A stretch of DNA of 64,000 bases from Reyranella massiliensis 521 (lineage in GTDB: Bacteria; Pseudomonadota; Alphaproteobacteria; Reyranellales; Reyranellaceae), in contig NZ_HE997181.1 of the NCBI RefSeq assembly GCF_000312425.1, positions 4,654,045-4,718,044 on the forward strand. Direction: 5' to 3'. Below the pieces are notes generated by a model, which was not told where the DNA came from, did no database searches, and was given only the letters and a program-made list of their open reading frames with translations. The position numbers and the translations under genes were made by a program. Shown here one piece after another: positions 18,514-27,567 of the stretch. Each line of letters opens with the position of its first letter. Within the stretch, counting starts at the first letter, position 1.

Positions 18514-18667
18514 GGCCGCACTATAGCCGATCGCACCCGAACGTCGCGTGAAGGCTGTATTCGCAGACGCAAAGCTCGCCTTGTCGCACTGCGGCATCGG
18601 CGTTAAGGTGGCCGATCCGAAGTAAACGGGCGTTCACGGCGCGCGGGGGCTAGAGGAGCGAAGCGTA

Positions 18668-19309
18668 ATGGCCGATCAGGCAATACCCGAGGGCGGACCG
18701 AAGCCGGCGCCTGTGGTCATCAAGAAGTACGCGAACCGGCGCCTCTACAATACGGCGACATCGGCATACGTGACGCTCGATCACCTGTCGCAGATGGTGA
18801 AGGACAAGACCGACTTCGTGGTCTACGACGCCAAGACCGGCGACGACATCACGCGCTCGGTCCTGACCCAGATCATCTTCGAAGAAGAGAACAAGGGTGG
18901 GCAGACGCTGCTGCCGATCCCCTTCCTGCGCCAGCTCATCTCCTTCTACGGCGACAGCCTGCAAGGCGTCGTGCCGCAGTATCTCGAAATGTCGATGACG
19001 CAGTTCGCCCGCAATCAGGAACAGATGCGGCACTACATGCAGAACGCCTTCGGCTTCAACCCGTTCCAGCAGTTCGAATCGATGGGCAAGCAGAACATGG
19101 CGATGTTCGAGCAAGCCATGCGCATGTTCAACCCGTTCGGCACAGCCCCCAACGGCCAGGCGATGCCGAAGCCGCCAGCAGCCGCCAACGGGCAGGAGCC
19201 CGCGAAGCCAGATGCGGCAGCGCCGTCCAACGACACGGCGATCGACGACCTGAAGCGCAAGCTCGACGAGTTGCAGGCCCAGCTCTCGGAGCTCGGCAAG
19301 AAGTCCTGA
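18668..19309 (+). CDS. phaR: Polyhydroxyalkanoate synthesis regulator PhaR
   Basis: 213 residues. N-terminal PHB/PHA accumulation regulator domain with the diagnostic IKKYANRRLYNTATSAYVTLDHL, followed by FVVYDAKTGDDITRSVLTQIIFEEE and the second domain LPIPFLRQLISFYGDSLQ...VPQYLEMSM. C-terminus is Pro/Ala-rich with a short coiled coil. PhaR binds both DNA and PHB granules and represses phasin and its own gene until polymer appears. It is divergent from phaE-phaC, so the 154-bp spacer is the obvious place for its operator. ATG follows GGAGCGAAGCGTA. Confidence 0.92.
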   Translation: MADQAIPEGGPKPAPVVIKKYANRRLYNTATSAYVTLDHLSQMVKDKTDFVVYDAKTGDDITRSVLTQIIFEEENKGGQTLLPIPFLRQLISFYGDSLQGVVPQYLEMSMTQFARNQEQMRHYMQNAFGFNPFQQFESMGKQNMAMFEQAMRMFNPFGTAPNGQAMPKPPAAANGQEPAKPDAAAPSNDTAIDDLKRKLDELQAQLSELGKKS

Positions 19310-19316
19310 CGACACC

Positions 19317-19505
19317 ATGGCTGTGGCGACCTCATCGATGGCCCGGCGCGTGATGTCGCCCTGTATCGGCATCTGCAAACTGGATCAGAAGAGCGGCTTC
19401 TGCATCGGCTGCAAGCGCACGATCGAGGAGATCGGCCGTTGGGCCATGCTCCAGGATCCCGAGCGCCAAGCCATCCTCGACAAGATTCCGGGCCGTAAAC
19501 TCTAG
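19317..19505 (+). CDS. DUF1289 small Cys-rich protein
   Basis: 62 residues. The DUF1289 pattern SPCIGICKLDQKSGFCIGCKRT provides four cysteines in a metal-binding arrangement, followed by EIGRWAMLQDPERQAIL. Starts 7 bp after phaR and ends 3 bp before coaA, so it is probably co-transcribed with both. Function unknown in the family. Confidence 0.85.
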   Translation: MAVATSSMARRVMSPCIGICKLDQKSGFCIGCKRTIEEIGRWAMLQDPERQAILDKIPGRKL

Positions 19506-19508
19506 ATC

Positions 19509-20441
19509 ATGCGTTCAGATACCTATCGGGAATTCGCTCGCGACGAATGGGCGTCGCTGCGCGCCCACACGCCCCTCACGCTCTCCCTCGACGAGCTGAT
19601 TGCGCTGCGCGGCATCAACGACAGCGTCTCGCTCGAGGAGATTGCCGACGTCTACCTGCCGCTGACTCGCCTGCTCAACCTGCATGTCCGGGCGGCGCGC
19701 AACCTCAACAGCGTCGCCGACACCTTCCTCGGCAAGCCGGTCGGCGCGCGGACCTATGTGATTGCCATCGCCGGCAGCGTGGCCGTGGGCAAGAGCACCT
19801 TCGCGCGCGTCCTGCGGGCGCTGATGGCGCAGTGGCCCGATCATCCGAGGGTCGATCTCGTCACGACCGACGGCTTCCTGCACCCCAACCGCCAGCTCGA
19901 AGAAGAGAAGCTGATGCGGCGCAAGGGCTTCCCGGAAAGCTACAACACCCGCGAGATGGTACAGTTCCTGGCCGACGTGAAGGCCGGCCACGCGGAAGTG
20001 CGCGCGCCTGTCTATTCGTTCCAGACCTACGACATCGTGCCGGGCGAGTGGCAGACCGTGCGGCGGCCCGACGTGCTGATCTTCGAGGGCCTGAACGTCC
20101 TGCAGCCCGGCCTCGCCGGTGGCCGACCGGCTTCGGTCATCCTGTCGGACTTCTTCGATTTCTCGATCTATCTCGACGCCGAAATCGCGGACCTTCAGTC
20201 CTGGTACCTCGCCCGCTTCCAGTTCCTGCAGCGCACGGCGTTTCAGAAGCCGGCCTCCTACTTCCATCACTACAAGGACCTTTCGCCGGAAGAGACGCGC
20301 GAAGTCGGCCGCCGCCTCTGGGCGGAGATCAACGAAGTGAACCTGCGCGAGAACATCCTGCCGACGCGCGAACGCGCCGACGTGATCCTGCGCAAAAGGG
20401 CCGACCATTCGATCGGCCAGGTGTCGCTGCGCCAGCTCTGA
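19509..20441 (+). CDS. coaA: Type I pantothenate kinase
   Basis: 310 residues, the normal CoaA length. P-loop GSVAVGKST at 89-97, [20 protein letters not shown], and [14 protein letters not shown] are all CoaA signatures. It phosphorylates pantothenate with ATP, the regulated first step of CoA synthesis. Neighbouring PHB genes consume large amounts of acyl-CoA, but the link is only positional. Starts 3 bp after the DUF1289 gene. Confidence 0.95.
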   Translation: MRSDTYREFARDEWASLRAHTPLTLSLDELIALRGINDSVSLEEIADVYLPLTRLLNLHVRAARNLNSVADTFLGKPVGARTYVIAIAGSVAVGKSTFARVLRALMAQWPDHPRVDLVTTDGFLHPNRQLEEEKLMRRKGFPESYNTREMVQFLADVKAGHAEVRAPVYSFQTYDIVPGEWQTVRRPDVLIFEGLNVLQPGLAGGRPASVILSDFFDFSIYLDAEIADLQSWYLARFQFLQRTAFQKPASYFHHYKDLSPEETREVGRRLWAEINEVNLRENILPTRERADVILRKRADHSIGQVSLRQL

Positions 20442-20457
20442 GGTCGAGCGGCTGGCG

Positions 20458-21270
20458 CTACCGTCCCTTGAAGACTGGCTTGCGTTTCTCGCGGAAGGCC
20501 GAGGTGCCCTCGACATAGTCTTCGGTCAGGCCGGTCAGCACATTCTGATCGGCATCCATATGGGCGCCGAGATCGTCGAGCGCATGGGCAAGGCGGTTGA
20601 CCGTGCTCTTGGTCATCCGGACGGGAATCGGTGGCTGACGGGCGATGCGCTCGGCGAATTCCATCGAGGCGGCGAGCGCCTGGCCATCGTCGACGACCTT
20701 CTCGACCAGCCCCCAGTCCAGCGCCTCCGCGGCACCGATGCGGTCGGAGGCCAGGATCACCGCCTGCTTGGTACGGGCCGGGCCCATCAGCGCCAACATG
20801 CGCGGGATCGAGCCCCAGCTCATGTTCATGCCGAGCTCGATCTCCGGGATGCGGAAATGGGCAGAGCGGCCGCAGGTACGAAAGTCGAGCGACACGACCA
20901 GCGCGGCGCCGCCGCCGACGCAATGGCCCTCGATGGCCGCGATGGTGACCTGGTCCATGTCCTGCCAGGCCCGGCACATTTTGGGGCCGAGCCGCTGCTT
21001 GTGTAGGCGCTCGCCGACAGACAATGCATCGCGCGCGCGTCCCTCGGGATCCTTGAGATCGAAGCCGGCACAGAAAGCCTTGGCGGTGCCGGTGAGGATG
21101 ACGACCGACGTTTCGAGATCGTCCTCGAAGTCGCGCGGCACGTCGCGCAGCTCGCGCATCGCCTGCTGGCTCATGGCATTGATGTTGTCGCCACGGTCAA
21201 ACCGCACGACCGCTATGCGGCCCTGCGGCCCCAACCCCTTCTCGATCTTCACGAACTGGCGAATCGTCAC
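20458..21270 (-). CDS. Enoyl-CoA hydratase/isomerase (crotonase) family protein
   Basis: 270 residues from GTG 21270, chosen because GGAGG lies seven bases upstream; the frame stays open to 21369 without support. Crotonase fold with the oxyanion segments GTAKAFCAGFDLKDPEGRA and AIEGHCVGGGAALVVSLDFRTC, then PEIELGMNMSWGSIPRM and AEALDWGLVEKVVDD. The catalytic Glu of true hydratases at the PEIELGM position is followed by MSW rather than the usual glycine-rich motif, so the reaction is uncertain. Converges with coaA. Confidence 0.82.
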   Translation of the reverse strand: MTIRQFVKIEKGLGPQGRIAVVRFDRGDNINAMSQQAMRELRDVPRDFEDDLETSVVILTGTAKAFCAGFDLKDPEGRARDALSVGERLHKQRLGPKMCRAWQDMDQVTIAAIEGHCVGGGAALVVSLDFRTCGRSAHFRIPEIELGMNMSWGSIPRMLALMGPARTKQAVILASDRIGAAEALDWGLVEKVVDDGQALAASMEFAERIARQPPIPVRMTKSTVNRLAHALDDLGAHMDADQNVLTGLTEDYVEGTSAFREKRKPVFKGR

Positions 21271-21346
21271 GGTCGTTCCTCCGGTGTTCCGCCGAACGTA
21301 CCGCCTCGCCTTTACAAGTGCGAGTTGCTTCGATTGACTGCGTCTC

Positions 21347-22957
21347 ATGTCGAAATCGATTGGTTCCATTGCTCTCGAACGCCGCGTCGACGCGCTGTTC
21401 GCCCGTTACACCGCGCCCGGTTCACCCGGCGCCGTCGTTGCCGTCATGCAGGGCGGCGAAGTCGTGCTCAGCAAAGGCTATGGCCTGGCGAGCATCGAAC
21501 TCGGCGTGCCGATCACACCCGCGACCCGCTTCCGCATCGCTTCGGTCAGCAAGCAGTTCACGGTATCCGCGGCGTTGATGCTGGCGGCCGAGGGCAAGCT
21601 CGACCTCAAGGCCCCGCCGCACAAGTATTTGCGCGAGCTGGCGCCGCTGCCGGTGACGATCGACCAGATGATGCGCAACTGCAGCGGCCTGCCGGACTTC
21701 CTCGAACTGCTGCGGCTGGGCGGCCATGGCCTCGACAAGCCGGCGCGGCCCGAAGATCTCTACGCTGCCTGCGGGCGCAACCGGCATCTCAACTTCACGC
21801 CGAACAGCCGCTTCCTCTACAGCAACACCAACTTCCTGTTGCTTGGGCTGATCGTCGAGCGGCTGTCGAAGATGAAGCTGGGCGATTTCCTGGCGGAGCG
21901 CATTTTCAAGCCGCTGGGCATGAACTCGACCCAGCTCGCCGCCGGCATCGACACCGTGATCCCGGGTCTCGCCACCGGCTATCTGGGCGATGCCGCGAAC
22001 GGCTTTCGCCGTGCCGCGCATGCCTATCCGCAGGGTGGCGAAGGCGGCCTCACCTCCACCGTCGAGGACCTGCTGATCTGGAGCCGGCATTTCGACCAGC
22101 CGACGCTTTCCCCCAAGACTCTGCCCTCGCAGCTTACGGCGGTGTCGCCGCTCACCGGCAAGCACACCAACAGGTATCGCCGCGGCGTGCAGGCCGACGA
22201 CCTGCGCGGCCTCGCCACGATCGGCCATGGCGGCCTGTGGCCGGGCTTCCGCACCGAGTTCCTGCGCGTGCCCGATGCCGGGCTCACCGTCGTGGTGATC
22301 GCCAATCTCGGCAGCATCGACCCGTGGCGGCAGGCGCGTGCCATCGCGACCCTCGCACTGGAGGGCAATAAGAAGCTGAAGCCGGCGCCCGCGCCCGTCA
22401 CGGAGGCCGAGATCAAGCCGTTGGCCGGCACCTGGTTCAACGCCCAGGAACCGTCGATGTTCGACCTGGCCTGGCAGAACGGCGAAGCCACGGTCACGCA
22501 GAATGGCCTGCCCTTCGTCCTCGGCCGGCGTGCCGACGGATGGCTGGCGGCCGAACGCGGCTCGTTCGAATTCGCCCTGAAGCCCGGCGCCAAGGGTACG
22601 GTGCGGGTCGATCTCGGCGCTGGCCGCGTGATGACCTTCGCCAAGCTGGGACGGCGCAAGGCCGCCCCCGCAGCGCTCGCCGGCACCTATGTGTCAGCCG
22701 ACAGCGGCGCCGTCTGGCGGATCGAACGCAAGGGCGACACCTGGGAGATGTTCGTCGGCGGCCCGCTGATCGCAGGCGGCGCGCCGTGGACGGTCCAGGG
22801 GATCGACGACGAGACGGTCGAAGTCGCGAGCCCGGCCGGGAGCTGGATCAATGTCACCCAGCTCGCCCACATCGTCCGTGATCGCAAAGGCAAGATCACG
22901 GCGCTGGAAGTCTCGACCGGCCGCATCAAGAAGATGCGGTTCGACCGACAGGACTGA
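21347..22957 (+). CDS. Serine hydrolase, beta-lactamase/DD-peptidase superfamily
   Basis: 536 residues. Penicillin-recognising fold with SxxK at Ser66-Lys69 (SVSK), YSN at 158-160, and HGG at 294-296 replacing the third KTG-type element. After residue ~380 come two beta-barrel-like regions (LAGTWFNAQEPSMFDLAW and LAGTYVSADSGAVWRIE), an arrangement resembling D-aminopeptidase DAP. No signal peptide is evident, so it may act in the cytoplasm. Esterase or peptidase activity possible. Ends 2 bp before the convergent amino-acid-binding protein gene. Confidence 0.85.
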   Translation: MSKSIGSIALERRVDALFARYTAPGSPGAVVAVMQGGEVVLSKGYGLASIELGVPITPATRFRIASVSKQFTVSAALMLAAEGKLDLKAPPHKYLRELAPLPVTIDQMMRNCSGLPDFLELLRLGGHGLDKPARPEDLYAACGRNRHLNFTPNSRFLYSNTNFLLLGLIVERLSKMKLGDFLAERIFKPLGMNSTQLAAGIDTVIPGLATGYLGDAANGFRRAAHAYPQGGEGGLTSTVEDLLIWSRHFDQPTLSPKTLPSQLTAVSPLTGKHTNRYRRGVQADDLRGLATIGHGGLWPGFRTEFLRVPDAGLTVVVIANLGSIDPWRQARAIATLALEGNKKLKPAPAPVTEAEIKPLAGTWFNAQEPSMFDLAWQNGEATVTQNGLPFVLGRRADGWLAAERGSFEFALKPGAKGTVRVDLGAGRVMTFAKLGRRKAAPAALAGTYVSADSGAVWRIERKGDTWEMFVGGPLIAGGAPWTVQGIDDETVEVASPAGSWINVTQLAHIVRDRKGKITALEVSTGRIKKMRFDRQD

Positions 22958-22959
22958 TT

Positions 22960-23979
22960 TCAGCGAAACGGGATCGCGTACAACAGGCCGCCGTTGGTCC
23001 ACAGCGCGTTCTGGCCACGCTCCAGCTTCAGCGGCGTGGCCGGACCGACATGGCGGTCGTAGCTCTCGCCGTAGTTCCCGACCTGCTTGATGACGTTGTA
23101 CATCCACTTCTCGTCGACGCCGACGGCCTTGCCGAAGCCTGGCGTGACGCCGAGGAAGCGCTTGATCGAGGGATCGTCGCTCTTCAGCATTTCGTCGACG
23201 TTCTTGGAGGTGATGCCCATCTCCTCGGCCTCGATCATGCCCATCAGGACCCACTTCACGAGGTCGAACCACTGGTCGTCGCCCTGGCGCACGATCGGAC
23301 CCAGCGGCTCCTTGGAGATGCGCTCCGGCAGGATCGTATGTTCGCCCTTACCGGCAAGCTGGCCGGCGCGAACGGCGGCGAGGCCCGAGGCGTCGGTCGT
23401 GTAGGCGTCGCAGCGGCCGGCGGCATAGGCCTGCAACAGCTCGTCGAGCTTCTCGATCAGCACCGGCTTGAAGGTCATCTTGCTCTTGCGAAAATAGTCC
23501 GCGAGATTGAGCTCGGTCGTCGTGCCCGGCTGGACGCAGATCGTGGCGCCGTTCAGTTCCTTGGCGATCTTGATGCCGCTCTTGGCCGGCACGATAAAGC
23601 CCTGGCCGTCGTAGAAATTGACGCCCGCGATGTTGAAGCCGAGCGACGTGTCGCGCAGCAGGGTTTGCGTCGCGTTGCGGGTGATGACGTCGACCTCGCC
23701 CGACTGCAGGGCGACGAAGCGCTGCTGGGCGGTGGTCGGCGTGAACTTCACCTTCTCGGCGTCGCCGAACATGGCCGCCGCAATTGCCTTGCAGAGATCG
23801 ACGTCGAGGCCGGTCCACTTGCCCTGGCTGTCGGCGAAGGAGAAGCCCGCCAGGCCGGTATTGACCGCGCACTGGACGAAGCCCTTGGCCTTGACGGCAT
23901 CGAAGGTCTGGCCGGCCGACGCCGGCATCGCCGCAGCGACCGAAAGGACCGCCACCGCGGTGAGACGTTTAAGAAACAT
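22960..23979 (-). CDS. Amino acid ABC transporter substrate-binding protein (AapJ-like), orphan
   Basis: 339 residues from ATG 23979. Sec signal peptide MFLKRLTAVAVLSVAAAMPASA. The mature domain is an SBP_bac_3 protein: GKWTGLDVDLCKAIAAAMFGD, FVALQSGEVDVITRNATQTLLRD, GINVYDGQGF-like stretch VNFYDGQGFIVPA, and the AapJ-like C-terminus WTNGGLLYAIPFR. It should capture polar L-amino acids in the periplasm. No permease or ATPase gene is adjacent, so its partners must be encoded elsewhere. Divergent from nothing: the upstream neighbour is in the same orientation 78 bp away. Confidence 0.9.
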   Translation of the reverse strand: MFLKRLTAVAVLSVAAAMPASAGQTFDAVKAKGFVQCAVNTGLAGFSFADSQGKWTGLDVDLCKAIAAAMFGDAEKVKFTPTTAQQRFVALQSGEVDVITRNATQTLLRDTSLGFNIAGVNFYDGQGFIVPAKSGIKIAKELNGATICVQPGTTTELNLADYFRKSKMTFKPVLIEKLDELLQAYAAGRCDAYTTDASGLAAVRAGQLAGKGEHTILPERISKEPLGPIVRQGDDQWFDLVKWVLMGMIEAEEMGITSKNVDEMLKSDDPSIKRFLGVTPGFGKAVGVDEKWMYNVIKQVGNYGESYDRHVGPATPLKLERGQNALWTNGGLLYAIPFR

Positions 23980-24057
23980 TTGCTGAGCCCCTACCCTATT
24001 CATGTCGCGCTCACTCTAGCAAAAGCAGAGCCGATTCATCACCGGCCATTCTTGCCT

Positions 24058-26163
24058 CTAGAGGAGTTCGGCGATCATACGGGCCGCCTGCTGGGCACCA
24101 TCGGCCTCCACGGGCGCGAAGGCCGCCGATGATCGCAACGCGGCAATCATCGCATCGGCGATGATGTCGGGCGTCGCGGTTTCATAGTCCATGCGCCCGC
24201 CGGCGCCATAGCGGTCGAGGCGATGGGCGACATGGAAGTTCTGTTCAAAGTGATTCTTGAGCGGAAAGTAGACGAACGGAGTTCCTGCCGCGGTCAATTC
24301 CATGCAGGTCGTGAGGCCACCCTGTACGAGTGCCAGATCGCAGGCTGCGAGATGGCGATCGAGATCGGACACAAACGCACGCACTTCGACGCCCAGCGGC
24401 GCGACGAGCGAGCGCGGATCGATGCGAGGCCCCGTCACCACGACCATGCGCAACTCCGGCAGCCTGCGCCGGACGATCGGATAGCTCTGCAGGATCCGGC
24501 GGATCAAGGGGAGGCCGACGCTCGAACCGCCGACGGTGACAATGCAGACCCGTTCGTCGGATCGGTAGCCAAGCTTCTGGCGCAGCTCCGCACGGCTGCC
24601 CCAAGTCTGGGGATGTTCGCCCATGATGTAGCCGGAGAAATCGAAGTGGCGGGAGATCCAGTCACCCATCCCGGGCAGGTCCTTGCCGAAGGATCGCGGC
24701 AGGATGTCGAGGGGGCCGCCGACGAAGATCGCGCGGTCGCGCACGCCGGGACAGTTTTCGACATGGGCGATCATCTCGGCGTTGTAGTCGGTCGTGAGGA
24801 ATTCTTCCGCCGCGCCGCCTGACGGCATCGGCACGAAGCCCACGAAATCGGTGAGCCAGGCAAGCTTCGCCTTCTTGAGTTCCGGGTGTTCGTGCCAGTA
24901 GTGGTCGACGTCCCAAGCTTCGTCGGCGATTACCAGATCGTAGCCGCCCTCGTCGATTGCCTCCTGGAAGGTCATGAAGTTGGCGATCAAGACCTCATCC
25001 ATGCGGCGCAACGCCTGGAAGCAGTGCAGGTCATGCTCGCCCGCCTCCAGCTCGATGTGCTGCGATTCACTGACCAGTCGGGAGCTCGAGGGATGGAGCC
25101 GTTCGCCCGCGGCGTCGAGCAGGCGCGAGACAGGATCCTGCGCCAGCCAGTCGACCTGCAGGCCAGGATGCAACAACCGCAACTGCCGTGCGATGGCGAT
25201 GTCGCGCCTTCCATGCCCCAGGCCGATTGGTGAGGAGAGATAGAGCACCTTCTTGCCGCGACGAGGCGGTGCCACCTTCCACGTCGACGTGGCGGCAGGA
25301 AGCCGGCGGTTCAGAAAATCGGCAATGAGGACGTTGGCTTTCGCGGGAATGCGGCCGAGCGGATTGTGGCCGCCACGCGGGATGGTCACGAGCTCTGCGC
25401 CCGTGACCGAAGCCACGGCCTGCGCGCGGGCGTAGGGTTGGATCCGATCGTCGTCGCCATGGATCATCAGGACGGGACAGCGGATGTTGCGATACATCGC
25501 TTCGCTGATGTCGAAGGACGGCATCATCGGGCGGGCTTCCACCGTTTTGGCGAGCACGTCGCCAGTGGTCTCGCAGGCCCAACCCACAGCATCCTCGATC
25601 TGCTTGGTCGAGTGAGGTTCGGAAAAGATGTTGCGGACGAAAAACTCGGCAAAGTCCGGATAGGAAGCCATCCAGTAATCGCGGTTGAACTTGCCCCAGC
25701 CGTCGACGGCTTCCCTCTTGCTCAGGAAATTCTCGATCGTCGTGTCGGGATGACTCGGCCCGATGCTGGCCGATGTGCCCACCAGCACTGCCGCCCTCAC
25801 CCGTTCGGGATGATAAGCCGCAAGGACGCAAGCGAGCATGCCGCCGAAGGAAAGCCCGACCAGAATCGCGCTGGCTGTAGCGGTGGCATCCATGACGGCA
25901 AGCGTGTCGGCGGCGTAATTCTCCAGACTGTAGGCCGCAACGTCCTGCGGCCGGTCGGACTTTCCATTGCCGCGACCGTCGTAGGTGATGCAGCGGTAGC
26001 GCGTACTGAAGTAGGGAAGCTGCGCTTTGTAGACGCGGGAATGGACGATGCTCCAGGGCGGCACGAAGAGCAGGGTTTCCGCCCCCCCTCCGTAAACTTC
26101 GTAAGCGATCCGTACGCCGTCTCGCACGACGACTCCGGTCTCGTCGGGCAGCCTGGCGCGCAT
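24058..26163 (-). CDS. Fused alpha/beta-hydrolase and GT-B glycosyltransferase
   Basis: 701 residues in one unbroken frame. Residues ~10-288 form an alpha/beta hydrolase with nucleophile Ser105 in VGLSFGG, acid Asp in HGDDDRI (237-239) and His266 in RGGHNPLG. Residues ~303-701 form a GT-B glycosyltransferase of the UDP-glycosyltransferase/MurG-like type: N-terminal Gly-rich LSSPIGLGHGRRD (309-321), inner LADEAWDVD-like acidic stretch, and the donor-site motif VQGGLTTCMELTAAGTPFVYFPLKNHFEQN near 640. The two halves could deacylate and glycosylate the same small molecule, but the substrate is unknown. It starts 9 bp after the TetR stop with GAGGTG ahead of the ATG. No signal peptide, so cytoplasmic. 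Confidence 0.85.
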   Translation of the reverse strand: MRARLPDETGVVVRDGVRIAYEVYGGGAETLLFVPPWSIVHSRVYKAQLPYFSTRYRCITYDGRGNGKSDRPQDVAAYSLENYAADTLAVMDATATASAILVGLSFGGMLACVLAAYHPERVRAAVLVGTSASIGPSHPDTTIENFLSKREAVDGWGKFNRDYWMASYPDFAEFFVRNIFSEPHSTKQIEDAVGWACETTGDVLAKTVEARPMMPSFDISEAMYRNIRCPVLMIHGDDDRIQPYARAQAVASVTGAELVTIPRGGHNPLGRIPAKANVLIADFLNRRLPAATSTWKVAPPRRGKKVLYLSSPIGLGHGRRDIAIARQLRLLHPGLQVDWLAQDPVSRLLDAAGERLHPSSSRLVSESQHIELEAGEHDLHCFQALRRMDEVLIANFMTFQEAIDEGGYDLVIADEAWDVDHYWHEHPELKKAKLAWLTDFVGFVPMPSGGAAEEFLTTDYNAEMIAHVENCPGVRDRAIFVGGPLDILPRSFGKDLPGMGDWISRHFDFSGYIMGEHPQTWGSRAELRQKLGYRSDERVCIVTVGGSSVGLPLIRRILQSYPIVRRRLPELRMVVVTGPRIDPRSLVAPLGVEVRAFVSDLDRHLAACDLALVQGGLTTCMELTAAGTPFVYFPLKNHFEQNFHVAHRLDRYGAGGRMDYETATPDIIADAMIAALRSSAAFAPVEADGAQQAARMIAELL

Positions 26164-26172
26164 TGCATCACC

Positions 26173-26787
26173 TCATGAAGTGCGGGCTTCCAGGATCCGA
26201 ATCAGATCGCCGACACGGCGAAGGCCCAAACGGGCTGGCGAACCCTTCTTTTCGACGCCGAGCAGATAGAGGCTTTCGGCGCCGATGAACGCGTTGGCAA
26301 CGAGAGCTGCGAATTCCTCGGGCGAAAACGGGCCAAGCGTTCCGAACTCGACTTCGGCCCTGCGTGCGGCGTTGCCGATCAGTTCTATCCAGCCCATCAA
26401 ACCGGTACGGACGATCTCGGCGACCGTCGGATCGGCCCAACTCGCCGCAATCATCTCCTGCAGGACGCGCACATAGCCAGAGGCAATATCGTCTTCGAGA
26501 TAGTCGCAGGCCCGGTCCCATTGCTCCGACAGTTTGAGCGAGGGATCGCCGAACAGGGCGTTCTGGCGATCGAGCAGTTGCGTGTTGAGATACTCGAACA
26601 GCGCCAGTACGAGGCCCTGCTTCGATCCAAAGTGATAATGGATCTGGCTGAGCGGAACGCCGGCCGCTGCAGCGACGTCCCGCGTCGACAGGCCGGCGTA
26701 ACCTTTGTCATGCAGCATCTTTCTGGCGGCTTCGAGCAGCGAGATGTCCGTCTCGGCCTTTTTCGCCGTTGTCTGCTTCAGCTTCAT
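26173..26787 (-). CDS. TetR/AcrR family transcription regulator
   Basis: 204 residues from ATG 26787 (GAGAGG upstream). N-terminal helix-turn-helix LSTRDVAAAAGVPLSQIHYHFGSKQGLVLALFEY is standard TetR; the all-helical C-terminus would bind a ligand. Its first 80 bp overlap the 3' end of the mddA-like gene in a different frame, and its stop is 9 bp before the hydrolase-glycosyltransferase start. This order suggests an autoregulated operon, with the two palindromes at the mddA promoter as the operator (inference). Confidence 0.88.
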   Translation of the reverse strand: MKLKQTTAKKAETDISLLEAARKMLHDKGYAGLSTRDVAAAAGVPLSQIHYHFGSKQGLVLALFEYLNTQLLDRQNALFGDPSLKLSEQWDRACDYLEDDIASGYVRVLQEMIAASWADPTVAEIVRTGLMGWIELIGNAARRAEVEFGTLGPFSPEEFAALVANAFIGAESLYLLGVEKKGSPARLGLRRVGDLIRILEARTS

Positions 26788-27523
26788 CAAGGCCTCTCTT
26801 GCGCGGCAGAGGGAGGAGCATCGATACCTGCTCACGGTAGCGGCGGTACTGATCGCCAAACAAGGCGATTAGGTCGCGCTCTTCGAGATAGATACCGATC
26901 AGGATGTAGCCCGTCGTCGCGACGGCAAACAGCAGATGGCCTTGCGTCATCGTTGGCGTCGACCAGAAGGCCAGCAGGAAGCCGAGATAGATCGGATGTC
27001 GCACGTTCTTGTAGAGGAACGGCGTCCTGAAGACGGGTTCCGGCACGCGCGTCCCGCGCAAGCGGGCGTAGACCTGCCGCAAGCCGAACAGTTCGAAGTG
27101 ATTGATGAGGAAGGTGCTGAGCAGCACCAGCCCCCAGCCCAGCCAGAACAGGATGGACAGAACGATCACACCGAGCGGCTGCGTCACCGACCACACCATT
27201 TCGGGCATCGGCCGCCACTGCCAGCAGAGCAGCGCCAGGGCGAGGCTCGCCAGCAGCACATAGGTCGTGCGCTCGACGGGAGGTGCCACGAACCGGGTCC
27301 ACCAGCGCTTGAAGCCGGGCCGGGCCATCACGCTGTGCTGGCCGGCGAAGAGACCCAGCAGCAGGACGTTGACGATCAGGGCCTCGCCGAGAGGCCGCAC
27401 CGATCCGCTGTCGATGCTCTTGGGGACCGGCAGGTTGCCGACGAAGGCGATGGCGTAAAGGAAAGTGCCGAGGAAGAAGACGTAAACGACCGCGCCGTAG
27501 AGAGCCGAAGCAATACCGCCCAT
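26708..27523 (-). CDS. mddA: MddA-like methanethiol/thiol S-methyltransferase (membrane)
   Basis: 271 residues from ATG 27523, with GGAGG upstream; a TTG at 27541 is in frame but places the ribosome site inside the gene. Five or so membrane segments of the isoprenylcysteine methyltransferase/NnrU fold. The stretches FLYAIAFVGNLPVPKSID, GLFAGQHSVMARPGFKRWWT, LINHFELFGLRQV and NVRHPIYLGFLLAFWSTPTMT match the MddA pattern as I recall it; MddA methylates methanethiol with SAM to dimethyl sulfide. The last ~30 charged residues are outside the fold and overlap the TetR gene. A broader thiol or polyketide methyltransferase role is possible. Confidence 0.8.
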   Translation of the reverse strand: MGGIASALYGAVVYVFFLGTFLYAIAFVGNLPVPKSIDSGSVRPLGEALIVNVLLLGLFAGQHSVMARPGFKRWWTRFVAPPVERTTYVLLASLALALLCWQWRPMPEMVWSVTQPLGVIVLSILFWLGWGLVLLSTFLINHFELFGLRQVYARLRGTRVPEPVFRTPFLYKNVRHPIYLGFLLAFWSTPTMTQGHLLFAVATTGYILIGIYLEERDLIALFGDQYRRYREQVSMLLPLPRKRGLDEAEADNGEKGRDGHLAARSRQKDAA

Positions 27524-27541
27524 GGTTGCCTCCTGGTTCAA

Positions 27542-27558
27542 TTCGGTCGACCGACCGA
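27542..27558. promoter_or_regulatory. Operator copy 2 (palindromic, TetR-like)
   Basis: TTCGGTCGACCGACCGA, containing the palindrome CGGTCGACCG. An identical 17-bp copy lies exactly 33 bp away. This copy falls in the mddA leader between promoter and ribosome site. The 33-bp period is about three helical turns, so two bound dimers would lie on the same face of the DNA (inference). Confidence 0.75.
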
Positions 27559-27567
27559 CATTTATGC

